Source: Flavobacterium resistens (lineage in GTDB: Bacteria > Bacteroidota > Bacteroidia > Flavobacteriales > Flavobacteriaceae). Taken from it: 64,000 bases of DNA. Below the pieces are notes generated by a model. It ran no database searches. It had not been told where the DNA came from and was given only the letters and a program-made list of their open reading frames with translations. Shown piece after piece: positions 16,896 to 28,600 of the stretch. The stretch covers positions 806,001 to 870,000 of the forward strand of contig NZ_FXTA01000002.1 of NCBI RefSeq assembly GCF_900182645.1, given 5' to 3'. The number at the start of each line of letters is the position of its first letter. Position 1 is the first letter of the stretch. A program made the translations under genes and the position numbers.

Positions 16896-18899
16896 ATGAG
16901 AATTAAAATAATAAGTTTTTCTGTTTTGTTTGTATTTCTTTTTTTTAAAGTAAATGCACAGACAACAAAAATAAGTTCCGCAGATAAAAAGTATGATGAT
17001 TATGCTTTCGCAGATGCTATAAAAGCATACGAAAGTCTTATAGAAAAAGGAACTAAAGATGAAAAAATAATACAAAGACTAGGTAATTCCTATTATTTTA
17101 TAGGCGAATTACAGTCGGCTTTGCAATGGTACAATGAGTTGTTTATTATGAATGAAGAACAGGAACCAGAATACTTGTACCGATATGCACAATGTTTAAA
17201 AGCATCAGGAAATTATCGAAAAGCCGATGAAGTTTTAGAAAAATTCAATCAAAAAGCAAATTCACAACAAAGAGCTTCTTTGATTCGAAATGATAAAAAC
17301 TATTTGGAACAAATTAAATTAAATTCGGGTCGTTATGAAATTGCAGATGCCGGAATTAATTCACCTTATTCTGATTATGGAAGCTTTATTTTGGATAAAA
17401 AAATTGTTTTCACTTCAGCAAGAGATACGGGCGGAATTGCAAAAACAAGTTTTAAGTGGACAAACAAGTCTTTTTCTAAACTATATATAGCTGATTTAAT
17501 GCCTGACGGAAGTGTCGGAAAGCCGGAATTATTTCGTAAAAAACAGAAATCAAAATTCAATGAATCGACGCCAGTTTTCACAAAGGATGGCCGAACAATG
17601 TATTTTACCAGAAATAATTTCACCGATGGAAAAAGAGGGCAAAATGACAAGCAAGTAACGCTTTTAAAACTTTATAAAGCTGAATTTGTTAATGATGAAT
17701 GGGTGAATGAAAAAGAACTTCCGTTTAATAGCGATCAATACAGTACGGCACATCCTGCATTAAGCATGGACGAAAAAACATTATATTTTGCATCAGATAT
17801 GCCGGGAACTTTAGGACAGTCAGATTTGTTTAAAGTTGCCATAAATACAGACGGAACTTTTGGTCAACCTCAAAACCTAGGGCCAATAATTAATACGGAA
17901 GGAAGAGAAACTTTTCCTTTCATTTCAACTGAAAATGAGCTTTATTTTGCTTCAGATGGACGCCCGGGACTTGGTGGGCTTGATATTTTTGTTACAAAAA
18001 TAAATCCTGACAGCACAATTGAAGATGATGTGCAAAATGTTGGAGAACCAGTAAACGGTAAACAAGACGATTTCGGATTTACAATTGACAGTAAAAATAG
18101 AACCGGATATTTTTCTTCTAATAGAGATAATGGCCACGGTTTAGACGATGTTTATCGTTTTGCAGAAACTAAAAGATTGGTTTGCGAACAAGATTTAATG
18201 GGAACAGTTTCTGATGCTGAATCGAATGAGGTTTTGTCGAATGTAAGTTTAAATTTATTCGATGAAAATTTTAATCCTCTTTCGACAATCGTAACAGATG
18301 ATAAAGGGAATTATATTTTTCCAAAAATAAAATGTGGTAAAAAATATTCAATTCGTGCTTCAAAAAGTGATTACGGAATCAAAGATATTTCGACAACACT
18401 TAAAAAAGCAAATGGCAAAACAACTTTGGATTTTACAATGCAAAAAATGTTCAAACCTTTAGCAACTAAAGCAATCGAAATCAAAAAAACAGTTGTAAAA
18501 CCAGTTAAACTCGGACCAATAAAACTCGGAACAGATTTAGCCAAATTACTTCATATTCCAATGAACTTTTTTGATTTAGGAAAAGCAACAATCAAAAAAA
18601 CATCGGAACCTGATTTAAATAAAGTTGTCGATGTTTTAAATCAGTATCCAAATATAAAATTAGATATTCGTTCACATACAGACAGTCGTTCTTCTTCAGA
18701 AAGCAATCAAATTTTATCTGATAAAAGAGCACAATCAACAAAAGATTGGTTTATCAGCAAAGGAATTGATGAAAGCCGATTGACAGCAAAAGGATACGGT
18801 GAAACTAAATTAGTAAATAAATGTGCTGATGGTGTAAAATGTACCGAAAAAGAACATCAGCAAAACAGACGAAGTGAGTTTATCATCGTTGGTTTGTAA
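16896..18899 (+). CDS. OmpA-family protein with TPR, PD40 propeller and CRD domains (PorE-like)
   Basis: A 667-residue periplasmic or outer-membrane-associated protein with a signal peptide ending VNAQ. Domain order: TPR-like helices (about residues 35-135), a beta-propeller of PD40-type blades (about 150-425, with FTSARD, YFTRNN, YFASDMPG, YFASDGRPGLGG, YFSSNRDNG), a carboxypeptidase-regulatory-like domain (about 430-510), and a C-terminal OmpA peptidoglycan-binding domain. The last includes FFDLGKATIK and RSHTDSRSS, with SDKRAQST supplying the conserved Arg. From memory this order and length match P. gingivalis PorE, a T9SS component that links the machinery to peptidoglycan. It starts 13 bp after the PorP/SprF gene, so it probably anchors the same adhesin module. 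It is a paralogue candidate rather than the core PorE. Confidence 0.88.
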   Translation: MRIKIISFSVLFVFLFFKVNAQTTKISSADKKYDDYAFADAIKAYESLIEKGTKDEKIIQRLGNSYYFIGELQSALQWYNELFIMNEEQEPEYLYRYAQCLKASGNYRKADEVLEKFNQKANSQQRASLIRNDKNYLEQIKLNSGRYEIADAGINSPYSDYGSFILDKKIVFTSARDTGGIAKTSFKWTNKSFSKLYIADLMPDGSVGKPELFRKKQKSKFNESTPVFTKDGRTMYFTRNNFTDGKRGQNDKQVTLLKLYKAEFVNDEWVNEKELPFNSDQYSTAHPALSMDEKTLYFASDMPGTLGQSDLFKVAINTDGTFGQPQNLGPIINTEGRETFPFISTENELYFASDGRPGLGGLDIFVTKINPDSTIEDDVQNVGEPVNGKQDDFGFTIDSKNRTGYFSSNRDNGHGLDDVYRFAETKRLVCEQDLMGTVSDAESNEVLSNVSLNLFDENFNPLSTIVTDDKGNYIFPKIKCGKKYSIRASKSDYGIKDISTTLKKANGKTTLDFTMQKMFKPLATKAIEIKKTVVKPVKLGPIKLGTDLAKLLHIPMNFFDLGKATIKKTSEPDLNKVVDVLNQYPNIKLDIRSHTDSRSSSESNQILSDKRAQSTKDWFISKGIDESRLTAKGYGETKLVNKCADGVKCTEKEHQQNRRSEFIIVGL

Positions 18900-18920
18900 A
18901 AAAGAAACAATCAAAAAAAG

Positions 18921-18954
18921 AGCTCTTTTCTAATTATGAAAAGAGCTTTTTTTT
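18921..18954 (+). terminator. Rho-independent terminator ending the adhesin operon
   Basis: AGCTCTTTTC pairs with GAAAAGAGCT across a 7-nt loop and is followed by seven Ts. It lies 21 bp after the stop of the PorE-like gene and closes the three-gene adhesin operon. The remaining gap to 19156 is AT-rich and shows no gene or clear promoter. Confidence 0.9.
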
Positions 18955-19156
18955 ATGGAACCATAGAAAGCGTTAAAAAAACAAATTTTTCACAAAAAAC
19001 TTCTTCAATTGATTTCATTCTTTATTGAATAATTTTGAAAAACTGAAATGTACTGTATTTTATTTAAAATGAATGAATTAGCTTTTTAAAAAGTTTGGTT
19101 GGATAATAAATTGTGTCAATTTTTTTATAACTTTATAAAACTAAATTTTTTCAGAT

Positions 19157-19582
19157 ATGACTGTAAATCAAATACTAAACGCAAAAGGAAGAAATGTTTT
19201 TTCAGTACTTTCAACTACAACAGTTTATGAAGCATTGAAAGTAATGGGTGAAAAAAACATAGGGGCTATCCTTGTGATTGATGGAAGCGACCTAAAAGGA
19301 ATTTTATCTGAAAGAGATTATGCACGAAAAATTGTTTTAAAAGACAAATCGTCAAAAGAAACCTTTGTTCATGAAATTATGGAAAGCAATGTTTTCTCAG
19401 TAAATCTTTCAAATAATATTGAAGATTGTATGGAGCTAATGAGCACAAAAAGAATCAGACATTTGCCAGTTTTAGAAGATGGAACTGTAGTTGGAATTAT
19501 CTCCATAAGCGATGTTGTAAAAGCAATTATCGAAATTCAAAAAGACACTATAAATCACTTGAATTCTTATATTTCGCAATAA
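19157..19582 (+). CDS. CBS-domain protein
   Basis: A 141-residue stand-alone pair of CBS domains. The first spans about residues 5-60 (VYEALKVMGEKNIGAILVIDG then LKGILSERDYARK), the second about residues 73-130 (DCMELMSTKRIRHLPVLEDG then VVGIISISDVVKAI). Such proteins usually bind adenosyl ligands (AMP, ATP, SAM) and act as soluble regulators, but no effector domain is attached and no target is evident. It has its own downstream terminator, so it is probably a single-gene transcript between the adhesin operon and malic enzyme. Confidence 0.92.
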   Translation: MTVNQILNAKGRNVFSVLSTTTVYEALKVMGEKNIGAILVIDGSDLKGILSERDYARKIVLKDKSSKETFVHEIMESNVFSVNLSNNIEDCMELMSTKRIRHLPVLEDGTVVGIISISDVVKAIIEIQKDTINHLNSYISQ

Positions 19583-19606
19583 AAAAAAGCCAAAATATAT
19601 AGTTGT

Positions 19607-19642
19607 AAAAATAGTCCTGATTTTGAAGGACTATTTTTTTTT
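19607..19642 (+). terminator. Rho-independent terminator after the CBS gene
   Basis: AAAAATAGTCCT pairs with AGGACTATTTTT around an 8-nt loop, followed by more Ts. It separates the CBS gene from maeB. Confidence 0.9.
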
Positions 19643-19708
19643 GATGCCGTAAATTGTTATTTTAACAAAAGAAAGCACTAAAAACGCCCCATTTTAAACT
19701 AAGACTTA

Positions 19709-19716
19709 TATCTTTG
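19709..19716 (+). promoter_or_regulatory. -7 promoter box of maeB (TATCTTTG)
   Basis: TATCTTTG is an exact TAnnTTTG match 25 bp before the malic enzyme ATG at 19742, giving a leader of roughly 20 nt. No clear TTG element is seen at the expected -33 distance. Confidence 0.65.
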
Positions 19717-19741
19717 TAAGCTAGAATAAAAGCTAAAAATA

Positions 19742-22033
19742 ATGAACAAAGAGAGTAAAAGAAGAGAAGCGCTGCTGTATCATTCAGAGCCGACTCCAGG
19801 AAAAATTCAGGTAGTTCCAACAAAAAAATACGCAACCCAGAGAGACTTATCACTGGCTTATTCGCCAGGTGTTGCAGAGCCATGTTTAGATATTGCAGCA
19901 AACGTTGAAGACGTTTATAAATACACAGCAAAAGGAAATTTAGTAGCTGTAATTTCAAATGGTACAGCCGTTTTAGGACTTGGGGATATTGGTCCTGAAG
20001 CTTCAAAACCTGTAATGGAAGGAAAAGGTTTATTATTTAAAATATTCTCTGATATTGATGTTTTTGATATCGAAGTTGATACAAAAAACGTAGAAGAGTT
20101 TATCCAGACTGTAAAAAATATCGCTCCAACTTTTGGAGGTATCAATCTTGAAGATATTAAAGCACCGGAATCTTTTGAAATCGAAAGAAGGCTAATTGAA
20201 GAATTAGATATTCCGGTAATGCACGATGATCAGCACGGAACTGCAATTATTTCTGCAGCAGCTTTAATCAATGCATTAGAATTGGCTGGAAAAAAAGCTG
20301 AAGACGTTAAAGTTGTAGTTTCAGGAGCAGGTTCGGCTGCAATTGCTTGTACAGACTTATACGTTTTATTAGGCGTAAAAGTTGAAAACGTTTTGATGTA
20401 TAATAGTAAAGGACTTTTAACGAAAGATAATCCTTCACTATCTGATTTACAATTGAAATATGCTGTTGACGGCGCTAAAATTGAATTAGCAGAAGCTGTA
20501 AAAGGTGCTGATGTTTTCATCGGACTTTCTTCAGGAAATATTATGTCGCCAGAAATGTTATTGACAATGGCTGAAAATCCAATTGTTTTTGCAATGGCAA
20601 ATCCAAATCCTGAAATCGATTATAATTTGGCTGTAGAAACTCGTAAAGATGTTATTATGGCTACAGGACGTTCTGATTTTCCTAATCAGGTTAACAACGT
20701 TCTTGGTTTTCCATATATTTTTAGAGGAGCACTTGACGTAAGAGCTACAAAAATTAACGAAGCGATGAAAATGGCGGCTGTAAAAGCTTTAGCTATTTTG
20801 GCAAAAGAGCCAGTTCCAGAGCAGGTTAATGTTGCTTATGGCGCGACAAAATTAGGTTTCGGACAAGAATATATCATTCCTAAACCATTCGATCCACGTT
20901 TGATTACAGTTGTAGCCCCTGCAGTTGCAAGAGCAGCGATGGAATCTGGAGTAGCAAAACACCCTATTACAGACTGGGCAGCTTATGAAGATGTACTTCG
21001 CGAACGTATGGGTAATGACAATAAAATGGTGCGTTTAATTACTAATCGCGCTAAATTAAATCCAAAACGAATTGTTTTTGCTGAAGCGGATCATTTAAAT
21101 GTTTTAAAAGCAGCTCAGATTGTTTATGAAGACGGAATCGGTTTCCCAATTTTATTAGGAAACAGAGAAATTATATTAGAATTAAAAGCTGAATTAGGTT
21201 TTGATGCTGATCTTGAAATCATCGATCCTAAAACAAACGAAGAAGAAGAAAGACGTAACAGATTTGCAAATTCATATTGGGAAACAAGAGAACGCAGAGG
21301 TGTTTCATTACTTGATGCTCAGAAATTCATGCGCGAAAGAAACTATTTTGCAGCCATGATGGTAAATGAAGGTGAAGCAGATGCTGTTGTAACTGGTCAT
21401 TCAAGAAGTTATCCAAGTGTTGTAAAACCAATGCTCCAATTAATTGAAAAAGCGCCGGGAGCTTCACTTGTTGCAACTGCAAATATGATGCTTACAGCAC
21501 GTGGCCCAATGTTTTTATCTGATACTGCAATCAATATTAATCCGTCTGCTCAAGATTTAATTAATATTGCATTGATGACTGCTAAAACAGCAAAAATGTT
21601 TGGTATTGAGCCTGTTATTGCGATGGTTTCTTATTCAAACTTCGGTTCATCAACACATCAAAATGCATCAAAAGTGAGAGAAGCAGTTGCTTATCTGCAT
21701 AAAAATCATCCTGAATTGATTGTAGATGGAGAAATTCAGGCAGATTTCGCTTTAAATTCAGAAATGCTTAAAGAAAAATTCCCATTCTCTAAATTAGCAG
21801 GAAAAAAAGTAAATACATTGGTTTTCCCTAACTTAGAGTCGGCAAACATTACTTATAAGCTATTGAAAGAATTGAATAAAGCAGGTTCAATTGGCCCAAT
21901 TATGATGGGACTTAACAAACCTGTACATATTTTCCAGTTAGGAGCAAGTGTTGAAGAAATGGTTAACATGGCTGCAATTGCAGTTATCGATGCTCAGGAA
22001 AAAGAAATTAAAAAAAATAAATTAGCACAATAG
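19742..22033 (+). CDS. maeB: NADP-dependent malic enzyme with C-terminal phosphotransacetylase-like domain
   Basis: The 763-residue length is that of the MaeB hybrid family. Residues 1 to about 410 are malic enzyme, oxidatively decarboxylating malate to pyruvate. Visible motifs are SLAYSPGVAEPC, the metal/substrate stretch GINLEDIKAPE, MHDDQHGTAI and the dinucleotide-binding VVSGAGSAAIAC. Residues from about 430 to the end resemble phosphate acetyltransferase (RIVFAEADHLNVLKA, GHSRSYPSVVKP). In this family the C-terminal domain is thought to be regulatory, responding to acetyl-CoA, rather than catalytic. It has its own promoter box, and ruvA follows after 61 bp with a separate box. The role is anaplerotic NADPH and pyruvate supply. 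Confidence 0.95.
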   Translation: MNKESKRREALLYHSEPTPGKIQVVPTKKYATQRDLSLAYSPGVAEPCLDIAANVEDVYKYTAKGNLVAVISNGTAVLGLGDIGPEASKPVMEGKGLLFKIFSDIDVFDIEVDTKNVEEFIQTVKNIAPTFGGINLEDIKAPESFEIERRLIEELDIPVMHDDQHGTAIISAAALINALELAGKKAEDVKVVVSGAGSAAIACTDLYVLLGVKVENVLMYNSKGLLTKDNPSLSDLQLKYAVDGAKIELAEAVKGADVFIGLSSGNIMSPEMLLTMAENPIVFAMANPNPEIDYNLAVETRKDVIMATGRSDFPNQVNNVLGFPYIFRGALDVRATKINEAMKMAAVKALAILAKEPVPEQVNVAYGATKLGFGQEYIIPKPFDPRLITVVAPAVARAAMESGVAKHPITDWAAYEDVLRERMGNDNKMVRLITNRAKLNPKRIVFAEADHLNVLKAAQIVYEDGIGFPILLGNREIILELKAELGFDADLEIIDPKTNEEEERRNRFANSYWETRERRGVSLLDAQKFMRERNYFAAMMVNEGEADAVVTGHSRSYPSVVKPMLQLIEKAPGASLVATANMMLTARGPMFLSDTAININPSAQDLINIALMTAKTAKMFGIEPVIAMVSYSNFGSSTHQNASKVREAVAYLHKNHPELIVDGEIQADFALNSEMLKEKFPFSKLAGKKVNTLVFPNLESANITYKLLKELNKAGSIGPIMMGLNKPVHIFQLGASVEEMVNMAAIAVIDAQEKEIKKNKLAQ

Positions 22034-22068
22034 TCCAATATAGAAAAGAGAAAAATCTTATTTTTATG

Positions 22069-22076
22069 TATATTTG
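22069..22076 (+). promoter_or_regulatory. -7 promoter box of ruvA-sprA (TATATTTG)
   Basis: Exact TAnnTTTG match 18 bp before the ruvA ATG at 22095. It probably drives ruvA and the adjoining sprA. Confidence 0.65.
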
Positions 22077-22094
22077 GTACTATAAATTATATTT

Positions 22095-22676
22095 ATGATA
22101 GCACATTTGCAAGGGAAATTAGTTGAAAAGAATCCCACAGAAGTTGTAATTGATTGTGGTGGAGTGGGATACCATGTAAATATCTCTTTGCATACCTTTT
22201 CGTTAATTCCTAATGCTGATTTTATAAAATTGTATACGCATCTTCAAATTAAAGAAGATGCGCATACTTTATTTGGTTTTGTTGAAAAGTCAGAACGCGA
22301 AATATTCAGAATGTTATTATCTGTTTCTGGTATTGGAGCTAATATTGCAAGAACAATGTTGTCTTCGATCGAACCAAAACAAATTATTAATGCGATTGCA
22401 TCTGGAGACGTAGCAGTTATCCAGTCAATTAAGGGAATTGGAAGCAAAACAGCTCAAAGAGTTATACTTGATTTAAAAGAAAAAGTGTTAAAATTGTATG
22501 ATTTGGATGAAGTTTCAGTAGTTCAAAACAATACAAACAGAGATGAAGCGTTATCTGCTTTGGAAGTTTTAGGATTTGTTCGAAAAGCTTCTGAAAAAGT
22601 AGTCGAAAAGATCGTAAAAGAAGATCCGGAAGCTACAGCAGAAACCATCATAAAAAGGGCATTAAAAAGCTTGTAA
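22095..22676 (+). CDS. ruvA: Holliday junction DNA-binding protein RuvA
   Basis: RuvA binds four-way DNA junctions and loads the RuvB motor. The 193 residues are normal for the family. Domain I begins MIAHLQGKLVEK with the GVGYHVNIS strand. The two helix-hairpin-helix motifs sit at LLSVSGIGANIARTML and IQSIKGIGSKTAQRVIL. The C-terminal domain III, which contacts RuvB, includes EALSALEVLGF. The gene is separate from ruvB and is followed after 23 bp by sprA, so repair and secretion genes probably share a transcript. Confidence 0.97.
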   Translation: MIAHLQGKLVEKNPTEVVIDCGGVGYHVNISLHTFSLIPNADFIKLYTHLQIKEDAHTLFGFVEKSEREIFRMLLSVSGIGANIARTMLSSIEPKQIINAIASGDVAVIQSIKGIGSKTAQRVILDLKEKVLKLYDLDEVSVVQNNTNRDEALSALEVLGFVRKASEKVVEKIVKEDPEATAETIIKRALKSL

Positions 22677-22699
22677 CTCAACTAACATAAACCAATTGT

Positions 22700-25600
22700 A
22701 TGCGTAAAATTTGTATTTTTTTACTGGTTTTATTTTGCGGTAATGTTTTGCAATCGCAAGTAAATCAGGCAGTTCAAGATACAACTAAAACTCAGTTTTC
22801 CAAAGGGAAATTAGAGTTGAAAGATCCTCCAAGCATACTTTCGGCCTATAAATATGATCCAATATCAGATCGATATATTTATACTAATTCAGTTGATGGT
22901 TTTCCCGTAAACTATCCTATTATTTTAACTCCTAAAGAATATGAAGATTTAGTTCTGAAAGAATCTCGCCGAGATTATTTCAGAAAAAAAGCTGATGCTA
23001 TTGATGGAAAAAAAGCAGGAAGCGAGGCTGCAAAAAAGAATTTACTACCAAGATATTATGTTAACTCAAGCTTTTTCGAAAGTATTTTCGGAAGCAATAC
23101 AATTGACGTAAAACCCACTGGTTCTGTTGAAATGGACTTGGGAATACGATATACAAAGCAAGACAATCCATCATTTTCACCCCGAAACAGATCCAGCCTC
23201 ACATTTGATTTTGATCAAAGAATCAGTATGAGTTTGATGGGAAAAGTAGGAACACGATTAGAAGTAAATGCTAATTATGATACTCAGTCTACATTTGCTT
23301 TTCAAAACTTATTTAAATTGGCTTACACCCCTTCTGAAGATGATATTATTCAGAAAGTCGAAGTGGGTAATGTCAGCATGCCTTTAAACAGTACTTTAAT
23401 TCGTGGTGCGCAGAGTTTATTTGGTGTAAAAACACAATTACAGTTTGGAAAAACAACGGTAACGGGTGTTTTCTCCGAGCAAAAATCACAAACAAAGAGT
23501 GTTGTAGCCGAAGGAGGTGGTACGGTGCAAAATTTTGATTTGTATGCATTAGATTATGACAATGACCGTCACTTTTTCTTGTCTCAGTTTTTTAGAGACA
23601 GGTATGATGCTTCGTTAAAAAGTTATCCCGTTATCAATAGCCGTGTTCAAGTAACACGAATAGAGGTATGGGTAACCAATAAGCAAAATAGAGTAAGCAC
23701 AACAAGTAACAACCTTCGTAATGTTATTGCGCTTCAGGATTTAGGTGAAGGACCTCTTAGTGGTGTTCCTGATAACGAAGTTGTTGTTATCAGTTCAACT
23801 GCAGGATTTTTTAATAAGTCTGTTGATTCACCTGCTGATAATGAGAATAATGCGTACGATCCTGCAGCAATTGGTCAAGCGGGATCATTTTTAAATTCGA
23901 ATATTAGAGAAATCGTTACAGCAAAGTCTGGATTTAATAATACAAATGTAAGCGAAGGAACGGATTACTCAATATTAGAGAATGCCCGCAAATTGACAGC
24001 AAACGAATTTACTTTCAATCCGCAGTTAGGATATATATCATTACAGCAACGTTTGGCAAATGATGAAATTTTGGCTGTAGCTTATGAATATACAGAAGGA
24101 GGCAAAGTTTATCAGGTTGGGGAATTTGGAAGCGACGGTGTTGACGCTACAGTTGTGACCGGAAATAATAATAATTCAAATCAGGCGATTATTACGCAAA
24201 GTTTGATTTTGAAAATGCTTAAAAGCAATTTGACAAATGTGCAGAATCCAGTTTGGAATCTGATGATGAAAAACGTTTATCAAATTCCGCAAGCTTATCA
24301 AATTAAACAAGATGATTTTAGGTTAAATATTTTATATACAGATCCTTCCCCTATAAATTATATTACACCAGTTACAGGAACTACTTTTCCTGATGATGAT
24401 CCTACTAATCCAAATCCTCCTCCACATTATATTACAAAAACACCATTATTGAATGTCTTTGATTTGGACAAATTAAACTACAATAATGATCCGCAAACAG
24501 GAGGTGATGGATTTTTTGATTACCTGCCAGGGATCACAGTTGATGTTCAAAATGGTAGAATTATATTTACTTCAAAGGAGCCTTTTGGAGAAATATTGTT
24601 TAACAAATTGCATATTTCAAATTCTGCAGAAACATACAATGATCCAAGTACATATAATCCGAACCAGCAGAAATACGTTTTTAGAAGCATGTATCGCAAT
24701 ACACAATCTGGTGCATTGCAGGATAGTGACAAGAATAAGTTTTTGCTTAGAGGAAAATATAAATCTTCAGGCAGTAACGGAATCCCAATTGGAGCCTTTA
24801 ACGTTCCTCAAGGTTCTGTTGTTGTAATGGCAGCCGGACGTAGACTTGTTGAAGGTATCGATTACAGCGTTGATTATCAATTAGGACGAGTTCAAATTTT
24901 AGATCCATCGCTTCAGGCTTCAAACACTCCAATTGAAGTTTCATTAGAAAACAATTCTATTTTCGGACAACAAACACGAAGATTTATAGGATTTAATATC
25001 GAACATAAAATTTCAGACAAATTTGTTGTCGGCGGTACATATTTAAAAATGACGGAAAAACCGTTTACTCAAAAATCAAGTTACGGCCAGGAATCAGTAA
25101 ACAATACAATTTTTGGATTCAATGGTAATTATGCTACAGAAGTTCCATTCCTTACCAGGTTAGTGAATAAGCTTCCAAATATGGATACTGATGTTCCGTC
25201 AAATCTTTCGATACGAGGTGAAGTTGCTTTTTTAAAACCGGATGCTCCAAAAGCAAGTGATTTTGAAGGCGAAGCAACAATTTATATTGATGATTTTGAA
25301 GGTTCTCAGTCAACAATTGATATGAGATCTGCATATGCATGGAGTTTAGCGTCAACTCCATTTGTAAATTCGATTAATGATAATACATTCAATGCCAATT
25401 CAAATACGCTTGATTACGGATTTAAGCGAGCAAAATTGGCTTGGTATACAATCGATCCAGTTTTTTACTCCTCAAAACCATCCGGTATTTCAAATGATGA
25501 TTTGTCATTAAATTCTACAAGAAGAATTTATAGTAAAGAGTTATATCCAAATACAGATATTGCCCAAGGTCAGATCCAAGTGGTTAATACACTTGATTTA

Positions 25601-28600
25601 ACTTATTTTCCGTCTGACAGAGGGCCTTACAACAATAACCCAAATTTTAGTTCAAGTGCAGCTTCGTCTAATTTTGGAGGAATTATGCGTGCGCTGAATT
25701 CAACAAATTTTGAACAAGGAAATGTTGAATATATTCAGTTTTGGGTATTGGATCCTTATGTTGGAAATGGAGAAGCTCCAGCAAATAATACTGGTAAAAT
25801 CTATTTCAACTTAGGGGAAGTTTCTGAAGATGTTTTAAAAGATGGAAGAAAACAATATGAGAATGGTTTAGGTCCAGATCAGGTAATGGTAAATCCGCAA
25901 CCTATTTGGGGTGATGTTCCAGCTTCTCAATCATTGATTTATGCATTTGATACTAACCCGGATAATCGTAAAAATCAAGACGTTGGTTTAGATGGTTTGC
26001 CAGATGCTAAAGAAGCCGCGATTTATAATAATTATGCAGGGGAACAAGATCCCGCAGCTGATAACTATACGTATTATCTAAATACAGATGGAGGAGTTAT
26101 CAATCGTTATAAAAAATACAATGGTACAGAAGGCAACTCTGCTGTTAGTATTAATGATCCTAATCGTGGGTCAACAACACTGCCAGATGTAGAGGATATT
26201 AATCGTGATAATACCATGAGTACGATTAATGCATATTACGAATATAGTATTGATATTAAGCCGGGAATGCAGATCGGAGAAAATTATATTACAGATATTC
26301 GTCCAACTACTGTGGATCTTCCAAACGGAGGTACAACTAATGCAAGATGGATTCAATTTAAGATTCCAGTAGCATCGCCTCAAAATACAATTGGAAACAT
26401 ATCTGATTTCAGATCGATTCGTTTCATGCGTATGTTTATGACTGGCTTTAATGATCAGATGACAGTTCGTTTTGGAGCTTTGGATTTAGTTAGAGGTGAA
26501 TGGAGAAAATATACTGGTACACTTGATGCAAATGATCCAAATCCAGATGATGACGGAGTTCAGTTTGATGTTGCCGCAGTTAATATTCAGGAAAACGGAA
26601 CAAAATGTCCAGTAAATTACGTTATTCCGCCAGGTGTTCAGCGAGAACAATTGTATAACAACAATACGATAATCAATCAAAATGAGCAGGCTTTGGCAGT
26701 TCGAATTGGAGGGGCAGGATTGCAATATTTAGATTCTAGAGCTGCTTTCAAGAATGTAAGTGTTGATATGCGTCAATACAAAAAACTGAAAATGTTCTTG
26801 CACGCTGAATCTCTTCCTAATGAAGCTACTTTAAGAGACGATGAAATGGTTGGTTTTATTCGTTTTGGTAATGATTTTACTCAAAACTATTATCAAGTTG
26901 AGATTCCCTTAAAAGTTACACAAACAGGAGGGTCTTGTACGATAAGCCCGGATTTGGTTTGGATGGAAGAGAATAATATTGATTTAGCCCTGGATTTATT
27001 GACAAAAATGAAAATTAAGGCAATGCCATTGGATATTAATTCTCCTAAAAGAGATATTAATGGGGTTTATTATCCTGATGATGATCCAGATTTAATTCCT
27101 GAAGGAGGTGATGGTGATAGCAAATTAAAGTTAGGTATTAAAGGAAATCCAAACTTTGGTTTGGTTCGAAATTTAATGGTAGGAGTTAAGAGCAGGGCCG
27201 ATCATAAGGATATAAAAGGAGAGGTTTGGTTCAATGAGCTTCGTATGTCAGATTTGGACAATAAAGGTGGTATGGCGGCATTATTAAATATCGATACCAA
27301 TATGGCTGATTTTGCAACCATTTCTGCAACTGGAAGAAAAAGTACAATTGGATTTGGATCGCTGGAACAAGGAGCAAACGAGAGAGATCGTGAAGATATT
27401 CAGCAATATAATATTGTGACCAATTTGAATTTAGGAAAATTATTACCACATAAATGGGGAATCAATTTGCCTTTTAATTATGCAATTGGTGAAGAAGTTA
27501 TTACGCCAGAATATGATCCTTTTAATCAGGATATTAAATTAGATCAGCTACTTAGAGAAACTACCGATGAGGCAGAAAAAGATAATATCAGGACTCGTGC
27601 AATAGATTATACAAAGCGTAAAAGCATCAACTTTATAGGTGTAAGAAAAGATAGGGCTCCAGAACAAAAACCGCATGTTTATGATGTTGAAAATTTCACT
27701 TTTTCACAATCATATAATGAGGTGGCACGCCATGATTATGAAGTTGAAGATTATAGAGATCAACAATCAAATTCTGCTGTAAATTATGCTTATACTTTTC
27801 AGCCAAAAGAAGTTGTGCCTTTCAAGCAGACCAAATTCATGAAAAAAAGTGATTATTGGAAAATGTTGAGTGATTTCAATTTTAATTATTTGCCTTCGAA
27901 TATTACGTTTAATACAAATATTTTAAGACAAAGCAATCGTCAACAATATAGACAGGTTGAGGTTGAAGGTATAGGACTTGATCCGCTTTACAGAAGAAAT
28001 TTTGCTTTTAATTACCAATATGGATTTGGTTTCAATCTGACTAAATCATTAAAATTAAATTATACAGCGGCATCAAATAATATTGTGAAGAATTATTTGA
28101 ATGAAGATAAAACGCCAAAAGAAGATTTTAATATTTGGGATGATTATTTAGATATTGGTACACCAAATCAGCATTTACAGCAATTAGTATTGAATTATGA
28201 AATTCCGCTGTATAAAATTCCTGTTCTGAGTTTTGTAAAAGCGAGTTATTCGTATACAGCTGATTATAGCTGGCAACGTGCTTCTACAGCTATGTCTGAA
28301 TTTACTGCTGATGACGGAGTTACATATAATTTAGGGAATACAATTCAGAATGCAAATTCAAATACATTGACGACAACCTTAAATATGAATTTATTATATA
28401 AATATTTAGGATTGACGCCAGGTTCAAAAACAGCTGCAAAACCTAAACCAGCCGGACCTCCAAAACCTGGAGAAAAAGTGGTGAATACTGCTAAACCAGT
28501 AGAAAAAAATAGTCCGTTTTATGATGGTTTAATTGGAGTTTTAACAAGTGTAAAAAACATTCAGGTTAATTATACTAAAAATAGCGGAACAGTTTTACCG

